Assembly: GCA_964612565.1 (NCBI GenBank)
Contig: CAZTDP010000001.1
Coordinates: 132,939-196,938 of the forward strand
DNA: 64,000 nucleotides
Direction of reading: 5' to 3'
Source: CAZTDP01 sp964612565
Lineage (GTDB): Bacteria; Patescibacteriota; WWE3; UBA101185; UBA10185
In this document: piece by piece, positions 24,990-33,701 of the stretch
How the letters are laid out: every line of letters begins with the position of its first letter
Numbering within the stretch: the first letter of the stretch is position 1
Program-made: the position numbers and the translations under genes
Notes under the pieces: generated by a model
The model's database searches: none
What the model saw: only the letters and a program-made list of their open reading frames with translations
What the model was told of the DNA's origin: nothing

Positions 24990-26069
24990 TTATGAAATCG
25001 TGTGCAAAGCCATCTCAACAAGTCTGTTGCTGTAACCCCATTCGTTGTCGTACCAAGCAAGTATCTTAACAAGGTCGCCATCAATGACGCGTGTCATTTG
25101 AAGATCGACAATTGATGAATAGGCACTTCCAATAATATCTGATGAAACAATTGGCTCGTAAGTTGCATCCAGCACGCCTTTGTAAATAGGATTGCTCTTT
25201 GCCGCTAAAAATGCGTTATTTACTTCTTCAACCGTTGTCTTTTTTTCCACAACCATTGTTATGTCCGAAATCGAGCCTGTAATTATTGGAACTCTTAGTG
25301 AAATTCCATCGAACTTACCTTCAAGTTCAGGAATAACTTTTGTGGTTGCTTTAGCAGCTCCGGTGCTTGTAGGGACGATGTTATATCCGGCCGCGCGCGC
25401 TTCTCTTAGATCGGGTTTGTGTGGCGACGGCGGTCCGTCCACAACGTTTTGGCTGGCTGTTGTAGCGTGCACAGTACTCATTACGGCTTTTAATACTTTA
25501 AAGTTTTTATTCATTACAGCAATAACAGGCGAAATACAGTTTGTGGTGCACGACGCGTTTGAAATTACATTTTGGCCAAGATACTGAGAATCATTTACAC
25601 CCATCAAAAATGTTTGAATATCTCCGCCTTTAGTTGGTGCCGAAACAACAACTTTTTTTGCGCCGGCAGTAACATGTGCTTCGGCCGCATTGTCTTCGGT
25701 AAATCTTCCTGTGCATTCCAAAACGACATCAATTTGCAAATCTTTCCACGGAAGCGCGGTTGGGTCCTTTTCGGACAGAACCTGCGTTTTTTTGCCGTCT
25801 ACCACAATATAATTTTTGGTACCTGTTGTTGTAAAAAAATCTTTTTGGCCGGTGTTTTGTTCTAAGCGAACTTGCTTGCCGTCTTCTTCAACATAAATAT
25901 CTTTTTTGTAAATTCCGTAAGCAGTATCGTATTTTAATAAATGAGCTAAAACGCGGGGATTTGTTAAATCATTAATTGCAACTATTTCAGTTTCGGGCTT
26001 ATCAAAGGCAATTTTAAAGCTTGCTCTTCCTATTCTTCCAAAACCGTTTATTGCTAGTCGGGCAGTCAT
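24990..26069 (-). CDS. gap: glyceraldehyde-3-phosphate dehydrogenase
   Basis: 359 residues. The NAD-binding start is ARLAINGFGRIGRASFK, the catalytic Cys lies in SNASCTTNC, the catalytic His in TVHATTASQN, and the C-terminus has WYDNEWGYSNRLVEM. It oxidises glyceraldehyde-3-phosphate to 1,3-bisphosphoglycerate. It is slightly longer than typical, with extra residues around KQVRLEQNTGQKDFFTTTG. TAAAAT is 6 nt before the ATG. The neighbouring AOR-like gene offers a possible second aldehyde-oxidising activity. Confidence 0.98.
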   Translation of the reverse strand: MTARLAINGFGRIGRASFKIAFDKPETEIVAINDLTNPRVLAHLLKYDTAYGIYKKDIYVEEDGKQVRLEQNTGQKDFFTTTGTKNYIVVDGKKTQVLSEKDPTALPWKDLQIDVVLECTGRFTEDNAAEAHVTAGAKKVVVSAPTKGGDIQTFLMGVNDSQYLGQNVISNASCTTNCISPVIAVMNKNFKVLKAVMSTVHATTASQNVVDGPPSPHKPDLREARAAGYNIVPTSTGAAKATTKVIPELEGKFDGISLRVPIITGSISDITMVVEKKTTVEEVNNAFLAAKSNPIYKGVLDATYEPIVSSDIIGSAYSSIVDLQMTRVIDGDLVKILAWYDNEWGYSNRLVEMALHTIS

Positions 26070-26113
26070 ATATTTATTTTACCGAAAAAGCTGAGATTAT
26101 CCAGAGAGGAAAC

Positions 26114-26389
26114 TTAAAGATTGGAATTTATCCAGCTCTTTACAAATTCTTTGGGCATTGCTCCTTCTTTTCGGCTAACCTCTTTGTTATCCTTGAGGAT
26201 CACAAACGTAGGGATGCTAAAAATTCCAAATTTTGCGGAAAGATCACTTTCCACTTCGACATCGACTTTTTTAAATTCTATTTTTCCCTCGTACTCTTTT
26301 TCAAGTTGATCTAAAACAGGAGCCATTATTTTGCAGGGGCCACACCAATCTGCATAAAAATCTAACAATTGGATCATATAAATCTCCAT
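26114..26389 (-). CDS. trxA: thioredoxin
   Basis: A 91-residue thioredoxin fold with the WCGPCK active site and the cis-Pro in FSIPTFVIL. It reduces protein disulphides in the cytoplasm. The N-terminal strand is short compared with E. coli TrxA. Two starts are possible: the ATG at 26389, 5 nt after TATAAA, or the ATG four codons later, which has GGAG at good spacing. It is divergent from the carboxypeptidase gene. Confidence 0.92.
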   Translation of the reverse strand: MEIYMIQLLDFYADWCGPCKIMAPVLDQLEKEYEGKIEFKKVDVEVESDLSAKFGIFSIPTFVILKDNKEVSRKEGAMPKEFVKSWINSNL

Positions 26390-26476
26390 GAAACTTTATA
26401 CTGGTGGTTTGCATTTCCACACACAAGCGCAATGTTCTTACGCGTTAATTATGATAACATAAAATCCGTTTATCCT

Positions 26477-27562
26477 ATGCATCAGAGTTTACTAAATTCG
26501 AGCCGTAAAAAAATCTTAACAGGAATGGGGTATCGTGCTTTAGGTCAAAATATTTTGCCTGCTACTTCCGAGAAAAAGCCCCGAGCGTGGATAAGGCCTG
26601 CCTACCTAGTATTAATTGCGATTTTATTTATTATCTTTTTCATCTTTTTTAAAGAACGTATACAAAAATATGCAAAAACAGTAAATACGCCCACCCAAGT
26701 TGCCTCAAGCGAAGACCGCTATGCCGCCACAATTTTAAAACTGGCCCAAGACCGCGCGGTGTTTAAAGTTGAACAGCCTGATCCGGCCGGTTACAGCGCT
26801 TTACAAATTTCGGGAGAGTCGGGAATTATGGTAGACGCCCAAACCGGTAAAGTTTTATTTGCAAAAGATTCAGATAAAAAAATGAAATTAGCAAGTTTGA
26901 TAAAAATTATGACGGCCCTTTTAACCCTCGAACATAAAAACCTTTCGGATTACGCAACAATAAGCGAGCAGTCCGCCTCAGTTGGAGAAAATGTTATGGG
27001 AATTTCTGAAGGCGAAGTTTACACATACGAAGAGTTGTTATATGGCCTTATCTTAAATTCCGGAAACGACGCCGCGTACGCCTTGGCCGAAAATGTTGCA
27101 GGAAGCGAGCCCGAGTTTGTTAAGTGGATGAACCGTCGTGCCGCCGAACTTGGTTTAACAAATACTTATTTTTATGACCCGAGCGGTTTAGATGACCGTT
27201 CCTATACTACAGTTAAAGATTTGGCAGTTTTAACTCAATACGCGCTTCGTTACCCTGAATTTAAAGAAATTGTAAAAACAGTCGAAAAGGAATTGCCTTA
27301 TTCAGATAACCATAAATATCTCTATTTTTATAATCAGACAAATTTATTAACAACTTATCCCGGTGTTGCTGGAGTCAAAACAGGGTACACAGAAGAGGCA
27401 GGCTTATGTCTTGTAACTTACGCTCAAAATGACGGTAAGGAGGTTATAGGTGTCGTTTTAAATAGCATTGATAGAAAAGGTGATATGGTTTTAATGTTGG
27501 ATTACGGATATAACTCTTTGGGAATTCAAATCGACCACCCTGCGCTTCAAATCGGCTATTAA
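26477..27562 (+). CDS. D-alanyl-D-alanine carboxypeptidase (penicillin-binding protein)
   Basis: A serine-type D,D-carboxypeptidase: one membrane anchor (AYLVLIAILFIIFFIFF), then SLIK (SxxK nucleophile), NSGNDAAYAL (SxN) and GVKTGYT (KTG). It trims pentapeptides in peptidoglycan. About 361 residues from the ATG at 26477; the frame is open further upstream, but that part overlaps the divergent thioredoxin promoter. The anchor is N-terminal instead of the C-terminal amphipathic helix of many DacA proteins. Confidence 0.93.
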   Translation: MHQSLLNSSRKKILTGMGYRALGQNILPATSEKKPRAWIRPAYLVLIAILFIIFFIFFKERIQKYAKTVNTPTQVASSEDRYAATILKLAQDRAVFKVEQPDPAGYSALQISGESGIMVDAQTGKVLFAKDSDKKMKLASLIKIMTALLTLEHKNLSDYATISEQSASVGENVMGISEGEVYTYEELLYGLILNSGNDAAYALAENVAGSEPEFVKWMNRRAAELGLTNTYFYDPSGLDDRSYTTVKDLAVLTQYALRYPEFKEIVKTVEKELPYSDNHKYLYFYNQTNLLTTYPGVAGVKTGYTEEAGLCLVTYAQNDGKEVIGVVLNSIDRKGDMVLMLDYGYNSLGIQIDHPALQIGY

Positions 27563-27576
27563 TTGTTGCCAAATAC

Positions 27577-28068
27577 TCACTGGATCGATATCTTTTGTCC
27601 GACTTGAACATTGTTTACCGTTGTCCATCCGGAATTAGTTTCGACAACATAGAGTGAAGGAATATGCGAACCGTAACTCGGACATTGTGCTGTTGTACAC
27701 GGCTTTGCGTCTTTTTGAATGTATACAATATTCAAATCTTTATCTACCCACATCATATCCAGCGGTATTAAAGTGTCTTTCATCCAAAATGTGCTAACCA
27801 TAGGTGTTTTAAAGTCAAAAAGCATTCCGCTATTTTGGTCCATACTCGTTCGATTCATCAGACCTTTTGCTCTTTTCGCAGCCGTGTCGGCAACCTCAAC
27901 ATTGAGAATTGCGCCGGATTGAAACCCTATCTTTTTAGAAAAATCGTCGATTTTAACCTTTTGGGCGTTGCGTGTGGAGATGGCGGCTAGAGCAAGAACA
28001 GCTACAGCAACTCCGATTAATGTAAAGACTTGAATTGTCTTGCAATTTGATAAATTCACTAAATTCAT
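27577..28068 (-). CDS. DUF192 family exported protein
   Basis: 163 residues: an N-terminal membrane/signal segment (IQVFTLIGVAVAVLALAAIS) and a DUF192 domain with AKRAKGLMNRTSM, GMLFDF, FWMKDTLIPLDMMWVD and PCTTAQCPSYGSHIPSLYVVE. The domain function is not established. It is convergent with the carboxypeptidase gene. The start is preceded by a 17-nt upstream duplicate that opens a six-codon ORF ending in an ATGA overlap, as at murJ. Confidence 0.88.
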   Translation of the reverse strand: MNLVNLSNCKTIQVFTLIGVAVAVLALAAISTRNAQKVKIDDFSKKIGFQSGAILNVEVADTAAKRAKGLMNRTSMDQNSGMLFDFKTPMVSTFWMKDTLIPLDMMWVDKDLNIVYIQKDAKPCTTAQCPSYGSHIPSLYVVETNSGWTTVNNVQVGQKISIQ

Positions 28069-28099
28069 TTTATCCTAAAACTCATTTTACCCTAAACGC
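28065..28099 (-). repeat. 17-nt duplicated start module with a six-codon leader ORF (DUF192 gene)
   Basis: Plus-strand CATTTTATCCTAAAACT (28066-28082) and CATTTTACCCTAAACGC (28083-28099) match at 13 of 17 positions. On the minus strand the ATG at 28085 encodes MSFRIK and stops at TGA overlapping the gene's ATG (ATGA). The spacing between the two ATGs is 17 nt, the same as at murJ. Confidence 0.6.
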
Positions 28100-28121
28100 A
28101 AGTATGTGATATGTTAGTTAC

Positions 28122-30083
28122 GTGTCTGAACAACTAACAGATCCGCTAAAAAATTTAAATGATGACCAAATTCAAGCCGTTACTCACTTTTTAGGCCCGG
28201 CGTTAGTTGTGGCCGGACCGGGTAGCGGTAAAACAAGAGTTTTAACAAACCGTGTTGCCTACTTGATTCAAACACACAATGTTTTGGAAGCAAACATCTT
28301 ATGCGTAACTTTCACAAATAAGGCGGCAAACGAAATAAAAGAACGTGTTCAAAACCTTTTAAAAGGTAGAAGTTCTATTCCATGGAGCGGTACTTTTCAC
28401 AGTATTTGTTCAAAAATTTTACGAAAGGACGGCCGCGAAATAGGCATTCCTGTTTCGTTTGTTATTTATGACACGGACGATCAAATCTCTTTGGTAAAAG
28501 GCATTATTAAGGACTTTGGAATTGATCCAAAAAAATTTAATCCCCGAGCACTGCTCGAAGCGATTTCAAGTTCAAAATCAGAATTAATATCACCAAACGA
28601 TTACGAAGGTTTTGCTCAAGGATATTTTCAGCGAACAGTTGCAAAAGTTTATCCGGAGTATCAAAAAAGATTACGCAAAAATAATGCCTTGGATTTTGAT
28701 GACTTATTAGTCGAAACAGTTCATTTATTTGATGCTGTTCCTGCTATTTTAGAGAAATACCAAACCCTATTTAGGTTTATATTGGTGGACGAGTACCAGG
28801 ACACAAATAAAGTTCAGTATGTTTTAACAAAGGTATTAGCTCAAAAACACAAAAATTTATTTGTGGTAGGAGATATGTCCCAAGCAATATATAGTTTTAG
28901 AGGCGCGGATTTTAGAAATATTTTGAATTTTCAAAACGACTACTCTGACGCAAAGATTTACAATTTAGCTAAAAATTACCGTTCCACTCAAAATATTTTA
29001 GAGGCCGCAAAAGCAGTAATTAAAAACAATTCCACCCACATTCCTTTGGATCTTTGGACCGAAAATAATGCGGGTGATCGTTTGATTTCATACGAAAGTT
29101 CGTCCGAAAGCGATGAAGCTCAATTTTTAGTTACCGAAATTTCAAATGCGCTAATGTCGGGAAAAGATTATAAAGACATTGCCGTTTTATACAGAACTAA
29201 CGCTCAGTCCAGAAACATCGAAGAGTTTCTTATTAAAAATAATATTCCATATAAAATTGTTGGGGGCCAAAGATTTTACAGCCGAAAAGAAATTAAAGAT
29301 GTCATCTCCTTTTTAAAAGCAATTTATAATCCAAAAGATACAGTTTCGTGGGAAAGAATTATAAATGTTCCTCCTCGAGGGCTTGGTCAAAAAACTATAG
29401 AAATGTTTAAAGATTTGGATTGGGATTTAACAACAATTGAAGAACGTTCAAAGCTCCCCATTCGCGAGTGGATAAAATTTGCAGAAGACCATTCTACGCA
29501 AGAATTAATGGAAAGAGTATTAGAAGATACCGGTTATATAAAATGGCTCGACGACGGATCTGATGAAAACTTCCAACGAATTGAAAACATAAACGAACTA
29601 AAGTCTGTTGCCGCTCAATTTGTTGAGCTTAGCGAGTTTCTGGAAAATGTTTCTCTAATTGAGAGCTCCGACCGTCCACGGTCCGATGACTACAACGCAA
29701 TTACTTTAATGACAGTTCACGCATCAAAAGGTCTTGAATTTCCAATTATTTTTATTGTCGGTATGGAAGAAGGATTGTTTCCCCACGCGCAGTCCCTGCT
29801 GGAAATGGACGAGCTAGAAGAAGAACGCCGTCTTTGTTATGTCGCTATAACACGTGCAAGAGAAAAAGTTTACCTAACGCACGCTGTCTCGCGCTTATAT
29901 TTTGGAAACATCCAGTCAAATTTACCGAGCAGATTTTTAAATGAAATTCCCGAAGAGGTCGTGGAACATAAAGGTTCACAAAGAGCACAACGTAAACCTC
30001 AACATTTTAACAGGCGCGGTAACAGCGACAGCGATTTTTTGGATGACCTGGATTTTGATAGAAACAATTTTAGTTGGGATTAA
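28122..30083 (+). CDS. UvrD/PcrA-type superfamily 1 DNA helicase
   Basis: 653 residues. Motif I AGPGSGKTRVLTNRV, motif Ia FTNKAANEIKERV, motif II VDEYQDTNK, motif III GDMSQAIYSFRGA, motif V MTVHASKGLEFP, motif VI VAITRAREKVYLTH. It unwinds 3'-to-5' in repair and recombination. The start is GTG at 28122, preceded by TATGTT 6 nt upstream and no Shine-Dalgarno, consistent with a leaderless transcript. A second UvrD-like gene with a nuclease domain lies at 33.7 kb. Confidence 0.95.
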   Translation: MSEQLTDPLKNLNDDQIQAVTHFLGPALVVAGPGSGKTRVLTNRVAYLIQTHNVLEANILCVTFTNKAANEIKERVQNLLKGRSSIPWSGTFHSICSKILRKDGREIGIPVSFVIYDTDDQISLVKGIIKDFGIDPKKFNPRALLEAISSSKSELISPNDYEGFAQGYFQRTVAKVYPEYQKRLRKNNALDFDDLLVETVHLFDAVPAILEKYQTLFRFILVDEYQDTNKVQYVLTKVLAQKHKNLFVVGDMSQAIYSFRGADFRNILNFQNDYSDAKIYNLAKNYRSTQNILEAAKAVIKNNSTHIPLDLWTENNAGDRLISYESSSESDEAQFLVTEISNALMSGKDYKDIAVLYRTNAQSRNIEEFLIKNNIPYKIVGGQRFYSRKEIKDVISFLKAIYNPKDTVSWERIINVPPRGLGQKTIEMFKDLDWDLTTIEERSKLPIREWIKFAEDHSTQELMERVLEDTGYIKWLDDGSDENFQRIENINELKSVAAQFVELSEFLENVSLIESSDRPRSDDYNAITLMTVHASKGLEFPIIFIVGMEEGLFPHAQSLLEMDELEEERRLCYVAITRAREKVYLTHAVSRLYFGNIQSNLPSRFLNEIPEEVVEHKGSQRAQRKPQHFNRRGNSDSDFLDDLDFDRNNFSWD

Positions 30084-30110
30084 TTTGTTAGCCAATGTAT
30101 AATTTAATTT

Positions 30111-30872
30111 ATGTACGAGCCTCTAAAAGAGTTAGGACAAAATTTTTTAAGCGATCGTTCAATAGTTTCAAACATGGTAAGTGCCTTAGAGGTTAAGGCC
30201 GGTGAAGATGTTATAGAGATAGGTCCGGGGCATGGTATTTTGACCGATATTATAGCCGAAAAGGTACGTTTGTTGGAAGACGCTAAGTTGTTTGCAGTGG
30301 AGCTGGATAAAAGATTTTACGATAAGCTCCAAGGCATGTACGTTCAGGATCAAAACATTGAAATTGTTAACTCAAACATTCTTGATTGGATTCCAACATT
30401 TGAAACCGATAGAAACATAAAAATAATAGGATCGCTTCCATACTACATAACATCTCCTATAATTCACCAAATTGTTAAAATGAACAAACAGCCAGAAATT
30501 GCCGTAGTTTTAATTCAAAAAGAAGTTGCTGATAAAATTTCGGCCAACGCGCCGGACGCTTCGTATCTTTCGAGCTTTGTTCAAACATTTTTTACAGTAG
30601 AAATGCTCTTTACGGTTTCAAAAAAGAAATTTAATCCCGAACCACAAGTGGATGGCGGGGTTTTAAAATTGACTAAACGAGATTCTCCAATTGCACCAAA
30701 CGAGATCGAAAAGTACGAAGGGTTTTTACATAAAGCTTTTTCACACCCAAGAAAAATGTTAAACAAACCTTTCACAAAGGAAGAGCTCGAAAAAGGAAAT
30801 ATTGCCCCTAATTTGCGTCCTCAAAATTTAACTTGTGACCAATGGGCGGCTTTTTATAATATACTAAAGTAA
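30111..30872 (+). CDS. rsmA: 16S rRNA dimethyladenosine transferase RsmA (KsgA)
   Basis: 253 residues. LGQNFLSD is the family start, VIEIGPGHGILT the SAM-binding loop, and GSLPYYITSPI the catalytic motif IV (usually NLPYxxSSP; here Ser replaces Asn). It dimethylates two adenines in helix 45 of 16S rRNA. TATAAT lies 7 nt before its ATG, one of the clearest leaderless promoters here. A glycosyltransferase follows after 6 bp. Confidence 0.93.
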   Translation: MYEPLKELGQNFLSDRSIVSNMVSALEVKAGEDVIEIGPGHGILTDIIAEKVRLLEDAKLFAVELDKRFYDKLQGMYVQDQNIEIVNSNILDWIPTFETDRNIKIIGSLPYYITSPIIHQIVKMNKQPEIAVVLIQKEVADKISANAPDASYLSSFVQTFFTVEMLFTVSKKKFNPEPQVDGGVLKLTKRDSPIAPNEIEKYEGFLHKAFSHPRKMLNKPFTKEELEKGNIAPNLRPQNLTCDQWAAFYNILK

Positions 30873-30878
30873 CTAACT

Positions 30879-31610
30879 ATGAAATTTAGCATTTTAATAC
30901 CAACTTTAAATGAAGAAAAATACATTGGAAAACTCCTCCAGTCGCTTGTAGAACAAACATATAAGGACTTTGAGGTCATTGTTGTTGACGGTAACAGCGA
31001 GGATAAAACAATCGAAATAATTGAATCCTTTAAAGACAAACTTAACGTTAAAGCTTTAAAAGCAGAAAAACGCGGGGTTTCATGCCAAAGAAATTTTGCG
31101 GCAGCAAATGCTAAGGCAGACCACTTAGTATTTTTTGATGCGGATGTTAATCCCGAGCCTTCTTTTATCGAGAAAGTTAACAGTTACATATCCGTAAACG
31201 ATGTAGACATTTTAACTTCGTGGAACATCCCTATATCCGATAAAAAAGTTGATGAATTTTTATACTGGGTATTTAATCAATTTTACCTTGAGCCGCTAAA
31301 ACACCGTTTTCCTGCTGCTGTCGGTACCTTCATTTATGTTAAGAAAGAATCTTTTAACAGTGTTGGGGGTTTCCACGAAGAAATAAATTTAGCAGAAGAT
31401 TTTGATCTTGTTCGAAGAATGTTTAAAAAGGGGTTTAAGTACGCTCTTTTAAAAGATCCGGCAATAAAATTTAGTGTAAGGCGTATGGAAAAAGAAGGCC
31501 GTGTCCAGTTTGTGTGGAAAAACATAAGAGCCGGTTTTGACTATCACCTTAAAGGTGCAGCAAAAATGCAAGGCAAGTTTAAACACGAATTTGGAAAATT
31601 TAACGATTAA
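30879..31610 (+). CDS. family 2 glycosyltransferase
   Basis: 243 residues of GT-A fold: SILIPTLNEEKYIGKLLQSL, VIVVDGNSEDKT (nucleotide-binding Asp), FFDADVNPEP (DxD-type metal site) and a C-terminal EEINLAEDFDLVRRM acid. No membrane segment is evident, so it is probably a peripheral enzyme of surface glycan or glycolipid synthesis. It is probably co-transcribed with rsmA. The acceptor is unknown. Confidence 0.85.
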   Translation: MKFSILIPTLNEEKYIGKLLQSLVEQTYKDFEVIVVDGNSEDKTIEIIESFKDKLNVKALKAEKRGVSCQRNFAAANAKADHLVFFDADVNPEPSFIEKVNSYISVNDVDILTSWNIPISDKKVDEFLYWVFNQFYLEPLKHRFPAAVGTFIYVKKESFNSVGGFHEEINLAEDFDLVRRMFKKGFKYALLKDPAIKFSVRRMEKEGRVQFVWKNIRAGFDYHLKGAAKMQGKFKHEFGKFND

Positions 31611-31639
31611 CCTTAGAATTCTTCAAAATCTCAAAAAGT

Positions 31640-31807
31640 AAAAAATCCGGGCAAATACTTGATAGGTCCTAGTACCTGTCCGGACTTTGTGGCCCGGATA
31701 CCCCTACCCGAAGCCGTCTCCTTCGTACCCCGCCTCGAAAATGAGTGCGGTTAGCTTTAATTTTGCCCGCGTTAGCAGACGGGGAAGGCGCCAATGCAGC
31801 TTCCTTA
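31640..31807 (-). ncRNA. candidate structured non-coding RNA, unidentified
   Basis: A 250-bp interval without a gene holds a complete leftward transcription unit. It has a promoter TTGACG/17/TATGTT (31837-31842 and 31814-31819), about 168 nt of GC-richer sequence than the surroundings, and an end where TCCGGGC (31692-31698) pairs with GCCCGGA (31646-31652) directly before TTTTTT. Inside are further complementary segments, e.g. GGAAG/CTTCC and CCGTCT/AGACGG. There is no convincing ORF. I could not match it to tmRNA, RNase P RNA, SRP RNA or 6S RNA by their known motifs. Confidence 0.55.
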
Positions 31808-31813
31808 CCTATG

Positions 31814-31842
31814 AACATATCCTATAAATAGCACGGCGTCAA
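31814..31842 (-). promoter_or_regulatory. promoter of the candidate ncRNA
   Basis: Minus-strand TTGACG (31837-31842), exact 17-bp spacer, TATGTT (31814-31819). It abuts the rightward extended -10 (TGATATACT, 31843-31851) of the first FemX-like gene, so the two units are tightly divergent. Confidence 0.55.
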
Positions 31843-31858
31843 TGATATACTCGAAGCC

Positions 31859-32794
31859 ATGGGCAAGCATTTTTTGCAGTCGGAATATTGGCAAAAATTT
31901 AAGAACGACTACGGGACGCCCGCAATAATTGCCGGTGACGTTTTATATACTGTACACAAAATTCCTTTTAGTAATTACAACTACGCTTACTGTCCAAGAG
32001 TGAATCCTTTGGATATTAAATTTAACGAACTTGAGGAATCTTTAAAACAAAACGGATGTATTGCTGTACATTTTGATGTTCCAAATATTATAAAAGGTAG
32101 TACCAAAGAAAAAGAAGCGGTTAATTTTCTTAAAGAACATTGCGTAGTGTCCCAAAGAGATGAATTTGCTAAAGCAAATTTTTTTATTGATCTTACAAAA
32201 TCCGAAGAAGAACTGCTTAATAACATGCATAAAAAACATAAATATAATGTTAACTACGCCCAGCGAAATGGTGTTACCGTAATAGAAAATTCCACAAAAG
32301 AAGGTTTTGAAAAGTTTTATGCCCTGTATAAGGAAACAGGACAGCGCCAAAAATTCTATTTTAGGTCCCACACATACTTAGAAAAACTTTGGGATGTTGT
32401 CAGCACCGCGGGATTGGGCCACATTTTAATTGCCGAACACGAAGAAAAACCTTTAGCTGCGTGGTTGTTAATAAACTACGACGGCGTGCTGTATTATCCC
32501 TACGGAGGTTCTACAGAGGAAAAAAAGAACGTTTTTGCAAGCAACCTACTAGGCTGGGAAACAATTAAACTTGGTAAAAAATTAGGTTGTAGCTTGTTTG
32601 ATATGTGGGGAGCTTCCGAAGATTTAAATGATGAGGCCGATTCATATCACGGCTTCTCAATATTTAAATCAAAATTTGGCGCACAGCATGTTTTATATAT
32701 AAATTCCTACGACCTTGTATTAAATCCGCCGTTATACAAGATATTTACTACAGCAAATGATTTAAGATGGAAACTTTTAAACATTTTGAGATAG
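31859..32794 (+). CDS. FemAB/FemX-type peptidoglycan bridge aminoacyltransferase (copy 1)
   Basis: 311 residues of the double-GNAT FemABX family, which adds amino acids from aminoacyl-tRNA to the lipid II stem peptide. Support: FLQSEYWQKFK start, HKKHKYNVNYAQRNGV in the first domain, then ETGQRQKFYFRS, and LGWETIKLGKKLGCSLFDMWG in the second. An extended -10 TGATATACT lies 7 nt before the ATG. A related gene follows after 1 bp. Confidence 0.85.
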   Translation: MGKHFLQSEYWQKFKNDYGTPAIIAGDVLYTVHKIPFSNYNYAYCPRVNPLDIKFNELEESLKQNGCIAVHFDVPNIIKGSTKEKEAVNFLKEHCVVSQRDEFAKANFFIDLTKSEEELLNNMHKKHKYNVNYAQRNGVTVIENSTKEGFEKFYALYKETGQRQKFYFRSHTYLEKLWDVVSTAGLGHILIAEHEEKPLAAWLLINYDGVLYYPYGGSTEEKKNVFASNLLGWETIKLGKKLGCSLFDMWGASEDLNDEADSYHGFSIFKSKFGAQHVLYINSYDLVLNPPLYKIFTTANDLRWKLLNILR

Positions 32795-32795
32795 C

Positions 32796-33701
32796 ATGTT
32801 AACAAGGGAAAAAGACATCAAACAAAGTGATAGTTGGGGTAGTTATTTAAGCCAATTAGGATGGAAAATAAAAACAACCTCATCAGGTATAAAGATAGCC
32901 GTTAGATATATCGGGCGGTTTGGTTTCACAAAAATTCAGCACCCGGCCAGTTTTTCAAAAAACGATATCTTGGAAATAGAAAAGATCTGTCGGGACAACA
33001 AATGTTTGTACATAAAGATCGAGCCTGATTTCAATCAGGACATGTCGGTCTTTGATGGGCTGCACTATGAACGCTCCAGCACTGCAAACAGCTCCCCATC
33101 GGTGATATGGGTCGATCTGAACCACGATGAAAAAGACCTTTGGGGCAGGCTTTCTAGCAGCGCCAGAAATTCGGTAAATCGATCCAGACGGGCAGGTTTT
33201 TACGTTAGGATTTCCGAGATGCCTTCAGATGACATAATCCAAAAGCTGCACGCCTTGTTAATTGAAACCGGGGCAGCAAAGCATTTTTATGTAGAACCTG
33301 CTAACGAAGTTACAGCTAGGATTCGAGCATTCGGCGATCAGGCGGCTATTGCCTTTGTATATAATTCGCAAAATGAAATTCAAGCAGCGAAACTTTTGCT
33401 TGGATACAACGATATAGTTACTTACGATGTTGGAGGCATGAAAAACAAAGCAAGAAATAATAGATCAGGATACCTATTGGTTTGGGAAGTTATGATGTTT
33501 GCAAAGTCTCGCGGATATAAAATATTCGACCTCGGCGGTGTGCACGACAAAAGGTTTTCAGCTTTTACAAGAAACTGGGAGGGGTTCTCTCATTTTAAAG
33601 AGATGTTTGGCGGAGAAAAGATAGAATTTCCAGAACCTAGAATAAAATATCTTAGCAAGATTTTAAGGCTGGTGACTAGCGTTGCCGGTACTAACCTTTG
33701 A
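32796..33701 (+). CDS. FemAB/FemX-type peptidoglycan bridge aminoacyltransferase (copy 2)
   Basis: 301 residues, paralogous to the preceding gene: WGRLSSSARNSVNRSRRAGF in the first GNAT half, LIETGAAKHFYVEP, and LVWEVMMFAKSRGYKIFDLGG in the second. Two adjacent copies suggest sequential addition of two bridge residues (inference). Its 3' end overlaps the convergent helicase-nuclease gene by 11 bp. Confidence 0.82.
   Translation: MLTREKDIKQSDSWGSYLSQLGWKIKTTSSGIKIAVRYIGRFGFTKIQHPASFSKNDILEIEKICRDNKCLYIKIEPDFNQDMSVFDGLHYERSSTANSSPSVIWVDLNHDEKDLWGRLSSSARNSVNRSRRAGFYVRISEMPSDDIIQKLHALLIETGAAKHFYVEPANEVTARIRAFGDQAAIAFVYNSQNEIQAAKLLLGYNDIVTYDVGGMKNKARNNRSGYLLVWEVMMFAKSRGYKIFDLGGVHDKRFSAFTRNWEGFSHFKEMFGGEKIEFPEPRIKYLSKILRLVTSVAGTNL

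Noticed and set aside
31640..31811. SRP RNA, tmRNA, RNase P RNA or 6S RNA in the 31.7-kb interval
   Set aside because: Partial look-alikes (GGAAGC..GCA, AAAGTCCGGAC) are present, but the defining loops, tag frame, P4 core or 5'/3' closing stems are not.
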